NCBI RefSeq assembly: GCF_030316845.1
Contig: NZ_JASZYS010000023.1
Coordinates: 24,031-88,030, forward strand
Origin: Variovorax davisae
GTDB lineage: Bacteria > Pseudomonadota > Gammaproteobacteria > Burkholderiales > Burkholderiaceae_C
Direction: 5' to 3'
DNA length: 64,000 nucleotides
This document shows, piece after piece, positions 62,591 to 64,000 of the stretch (positions within the stretch are counted from its first letter, which is position 1; each line of letters starts with the position of its first letter). Below the pieces are notes generated by a model. The model was not told where the DNA came from, ran no database searches, and was given only the letters and a program-made list of their open reading frames with translations. The translations under genes were made by a program, and so were the position numbers.

Positions 62591-62711
62591 GCTTTTCTCC
62601 TTGCGGGTGATGACGCCTGGGCTTGTCGGCCGCGGCTCCCCGGGGGTTAAACGACTCTGGAATCAAGACCCTGCGCCGAGTCGAAAAAGCGCAAGACCCA
62701 AAAAACGGGCG

Positions 62712-63314
62712 TCAGGTCTTCTCGACCTGGGCGAATTCGAGCTCCACAGGCGTCGCACGGCCGAAGATCATGACCGACACGCGCACCTTGCTCTTCTCGT
62801 AGTTGACTTCCTCGACCGTGCCGTTGAAGTCCGTGAACGGGCCTTCCTTGACGCGCACGAACTCGCCGACGATGAACTCGACCTTGTGGCGGGGCTTTTC
62901 GGTGCCCTGCTGCATCTGGCCGACGATGTCCTCGACTTCCTTCTGGGAAATCGGTGCCGGGCGGTTCTTGGCGCCACCGACGAAACCGGTCACCTTGTTG
63001 GTGTGCTTCACCAGGTGCCAGCTCTCGTCGTCCATGATCATCTCGACCAGCACGTAGCCCGGGAAGAAGCGGCGCTCGGTGGTGCGCTTCTGGCCGTTCT
63101 TGATCTCGACCACTTCTTCGGTCGGGACCAGGATGCGGCCGAACTTGCTCTGCATGCCGGCGCGGTTGATGCGCTCGAGGATGTTGCGTTCGACCGCCTT
63201 TTCCATGCCGGAATAGGCGTGCACCACGTACCAGCGCAGGTCCGGGTGGGCGGCGGGCGCCAGCAGCGGATTGATTTCCGGCGTGGCTTCTGCTTCGACG
63301 GCTTCGTCAGTCAT
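62712..63314 (-). CDS. nusG: Transcription termination/antitermination factor NusG
   Basis: 200 residues from ATG 63314, which shares one base with the secE stop (TAATG); the longer frame inside secE is spurious. After an acidic N-tail of about 25 residues, the NGN domain (RWYVVHAYSGMEKAV, FPGYVLVEM) and the KOW domain (VRVKEGPFTDFNGTVEEV) are complete. It links RNA polymerase to ribosome or Rho. Confidence 0.97.
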   Translation of the reverse strand: MTDEAVEAEATPEINPLLAPAAHPDLRWYVVHAYSGMEKAVERNILERINRAGMQSKFGRILVPTEEVVEIKNGQKRTTERRFFPGYVLVEMIMDDESWHLVKHTNKVTGFVGGAKNRPAPISQKEVEDIVGQMQQGTEKPRHKVEFIVGEFVRVKEGPFTDFNGTVEEVNYEKSKVRVSVMIFGRATPVELEFAQVEKT

Positions 63315-63697
63315 TATTTTCTCCAGCCCAGAATGAGGTCGAAAAACACCCATTCGAGCGTCTTGTCGGTGAGCCAAAGGAAGATGGACATGATCGCCAC
63401 GAAGGCGAACACGTAAGCCGTCATCTGGATCGTTTCCTTGCGGGTCGGCCAGACGACCTTCTTGACCTCGCGCCACGAGTCGCGGCCGAAGGCCCACAGC
63501 TGGCGGCCGCTCTCGGAGCTTCCGAAAGCGCCCACGGCAGCAGCCAGGCCCACCAGCAAAGCGACCCACTGCACCACGGCGCCCTGGCGCGCGAGCAGAT
63601 AGAACGCCACGATGGCGCCCACCGCCAGCACGACGGCCGCGGCCAGCTTGGCCTTGTCCGCATTGGTGCTCACGGTTTCGATTTGAGAAGTGGCCAT
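63314..63697 (-). CDS. secE: Preprotein translocase subunit SecE
   Basis: 127 residues with three membrane segments (about 17-36, 42-60 and 92-114) as in gammaproteobacterial and betaproteobacterial SecE. The conserved cytoplasmic motif WREVKKVVWPTRKET lies before the last segment. It is part of SecYEG. It overlaps nusG by one base. Confidence 0.97.
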   Translation of the reverse strand: MATSQIETVSTNADKAKLAAAVVLAVGAIVAFYLLARQGAVVQWVALLVGLAAAVGAFGSSESGRQLWAFGRDSWREVKKVVWPTRKETIQMTAYVFAFVAIMSIFLWLTDKTLEWVFFDLILGWRK

Positions 63698-63801
63698 CTT
63701 GGGCTATGTTCCTGCGGCCTTGCGGCCTTCAAATTCAATGCGTCGTCTCAGACGCCGAAGCCCGTCAGGACGTGACGGGCTTGTTTTGCGGGCCACCTAG
63801 G

Positions 63802-63877
63802 TGGCAGGGGCAGTAGGAATCGAACCTACAACCTTCGGTTTTGGAGACCGACGCTCTGCCAATTGAGCTATACCCCT
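63802..63877 (-). tRNA. tRNA-Trp (CCA)
   Basis: 76 nt including encoded CCA. The anticodon loop CTCCAAA gives CCA. The acceptor stem AGGGGTA/TGCCCCT pairs fully, counting one G.U. Its place between tuf and secE is classic for this operon. Confidence 0.97.
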
Positions 63878-63890
63878 GTGGAATCCCTGA

Positions 63891-64000
63891 TCAGATGTCG
63901 AGGATCTTCGCCACGACGCCCGAGCCCACGGTGCGGCCGCCTTCACGGATGGCGAAGCGCAGGCCTTCTTCCATCGCGATCGGGTTGATCAGCTTGACCG
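63891..64000 (-). CDS. tuf: Elongation factor Tu, C-terminal end (5' part outside window)
   Basis: The last 35 codons, ending at TGA 63893-63891, read MEEGLRFAIREGGRTVGSGV and ILDI, the invariant EF-Tu C-terminus. The start lies beyond position 64000. It is followed on the same strand by tRNA-Trp, secE and nusG. Confidence 0.96.
   Translation of the reverse strand, partial: VKLINPIAMEEGLRFAIREGGRTVGSGVVAKILDI

Overview
The window reads as chromosomal DNA of a high-GC betaproteobacterium, most likely Burkholderiales/Comamonadaceae and Variovorax-like. This is inferred from base composition, from the order tuf–tRNA-Trp–secE–nusG–rplKAJL–rpoBC, and from the rsmB–DUF4390–ntrYX-like block. No database search was possible. 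The left third is accessory and surface-related; the right third is core information processing.

Region 1 (1-16,030, all minus strand) is an adhesion block. It holds a giant BapA-like adhesin of more than 2,600 residues, whose C-terminus lies outside the window. At least 23 bacterial Ig-like domains are visible, arranged in higher-order super-repeats. Upstream of it are a membrane hybrid histidine kinase (three sensor segments, HK, receiver, Hpt), an OmpR-like regulator with a degenerate receiver, a membrane-anchored DUF1266 protein, and a YadA-type trimeric autotransporter.

Region 2 (16,300-32,640) is metabolic and redox. It contains a histidine phosphatase and a four-gene molybdenum-hydroxylase operon (large, FAD and 2Fe-2S subunits plus CoxG) with a Bug/TctC solute receptor. 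A divergent MarR gene faces the operon across two related operator palindromes. Then come small stress and membrane genes, a PEBP-like protein, a creatininase/LysR pair divergent from a quinone-oxidoreductase-like enzyme, a sorbosone-dehydrogenase-like lipoprotein, an AlaX editing protein, DsbD and a peroxiredoxin-like exported protein.

Region 3 (32,680-44,960) contains hemE; an AT-richer gap with two DnaA-box matches before priA; a ClpP-like periplasmic protein; an AEC transporter; rep overlapped by an exported protein and phospholipase A (chained ATGA overlaps); a marR–DHA2 efflux pair with an operator over the promoter and start codon; and yceH.

Region 4 (44,960-45,780) is a gene graveyard of decayed rtcB and hipA. 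It lies against the 3' end of a tRNA-Phe gene whose acceptor stem has a C.A mismatch, and looks like an old tRNA-associated integration site.

Region 5 (45,790-64,000, minus strand) holds the NtrYX-like two-component system with DUF4390 and rsmB, a LemA-like protein, then rpoC, rpoB, rplL, rplJ, rplA, rplK, nusG, secE, tRNA-Trp and the 3' end of tuf. Several hairpins sit between rplL and rpoB, and there is a long leader before rplJ.
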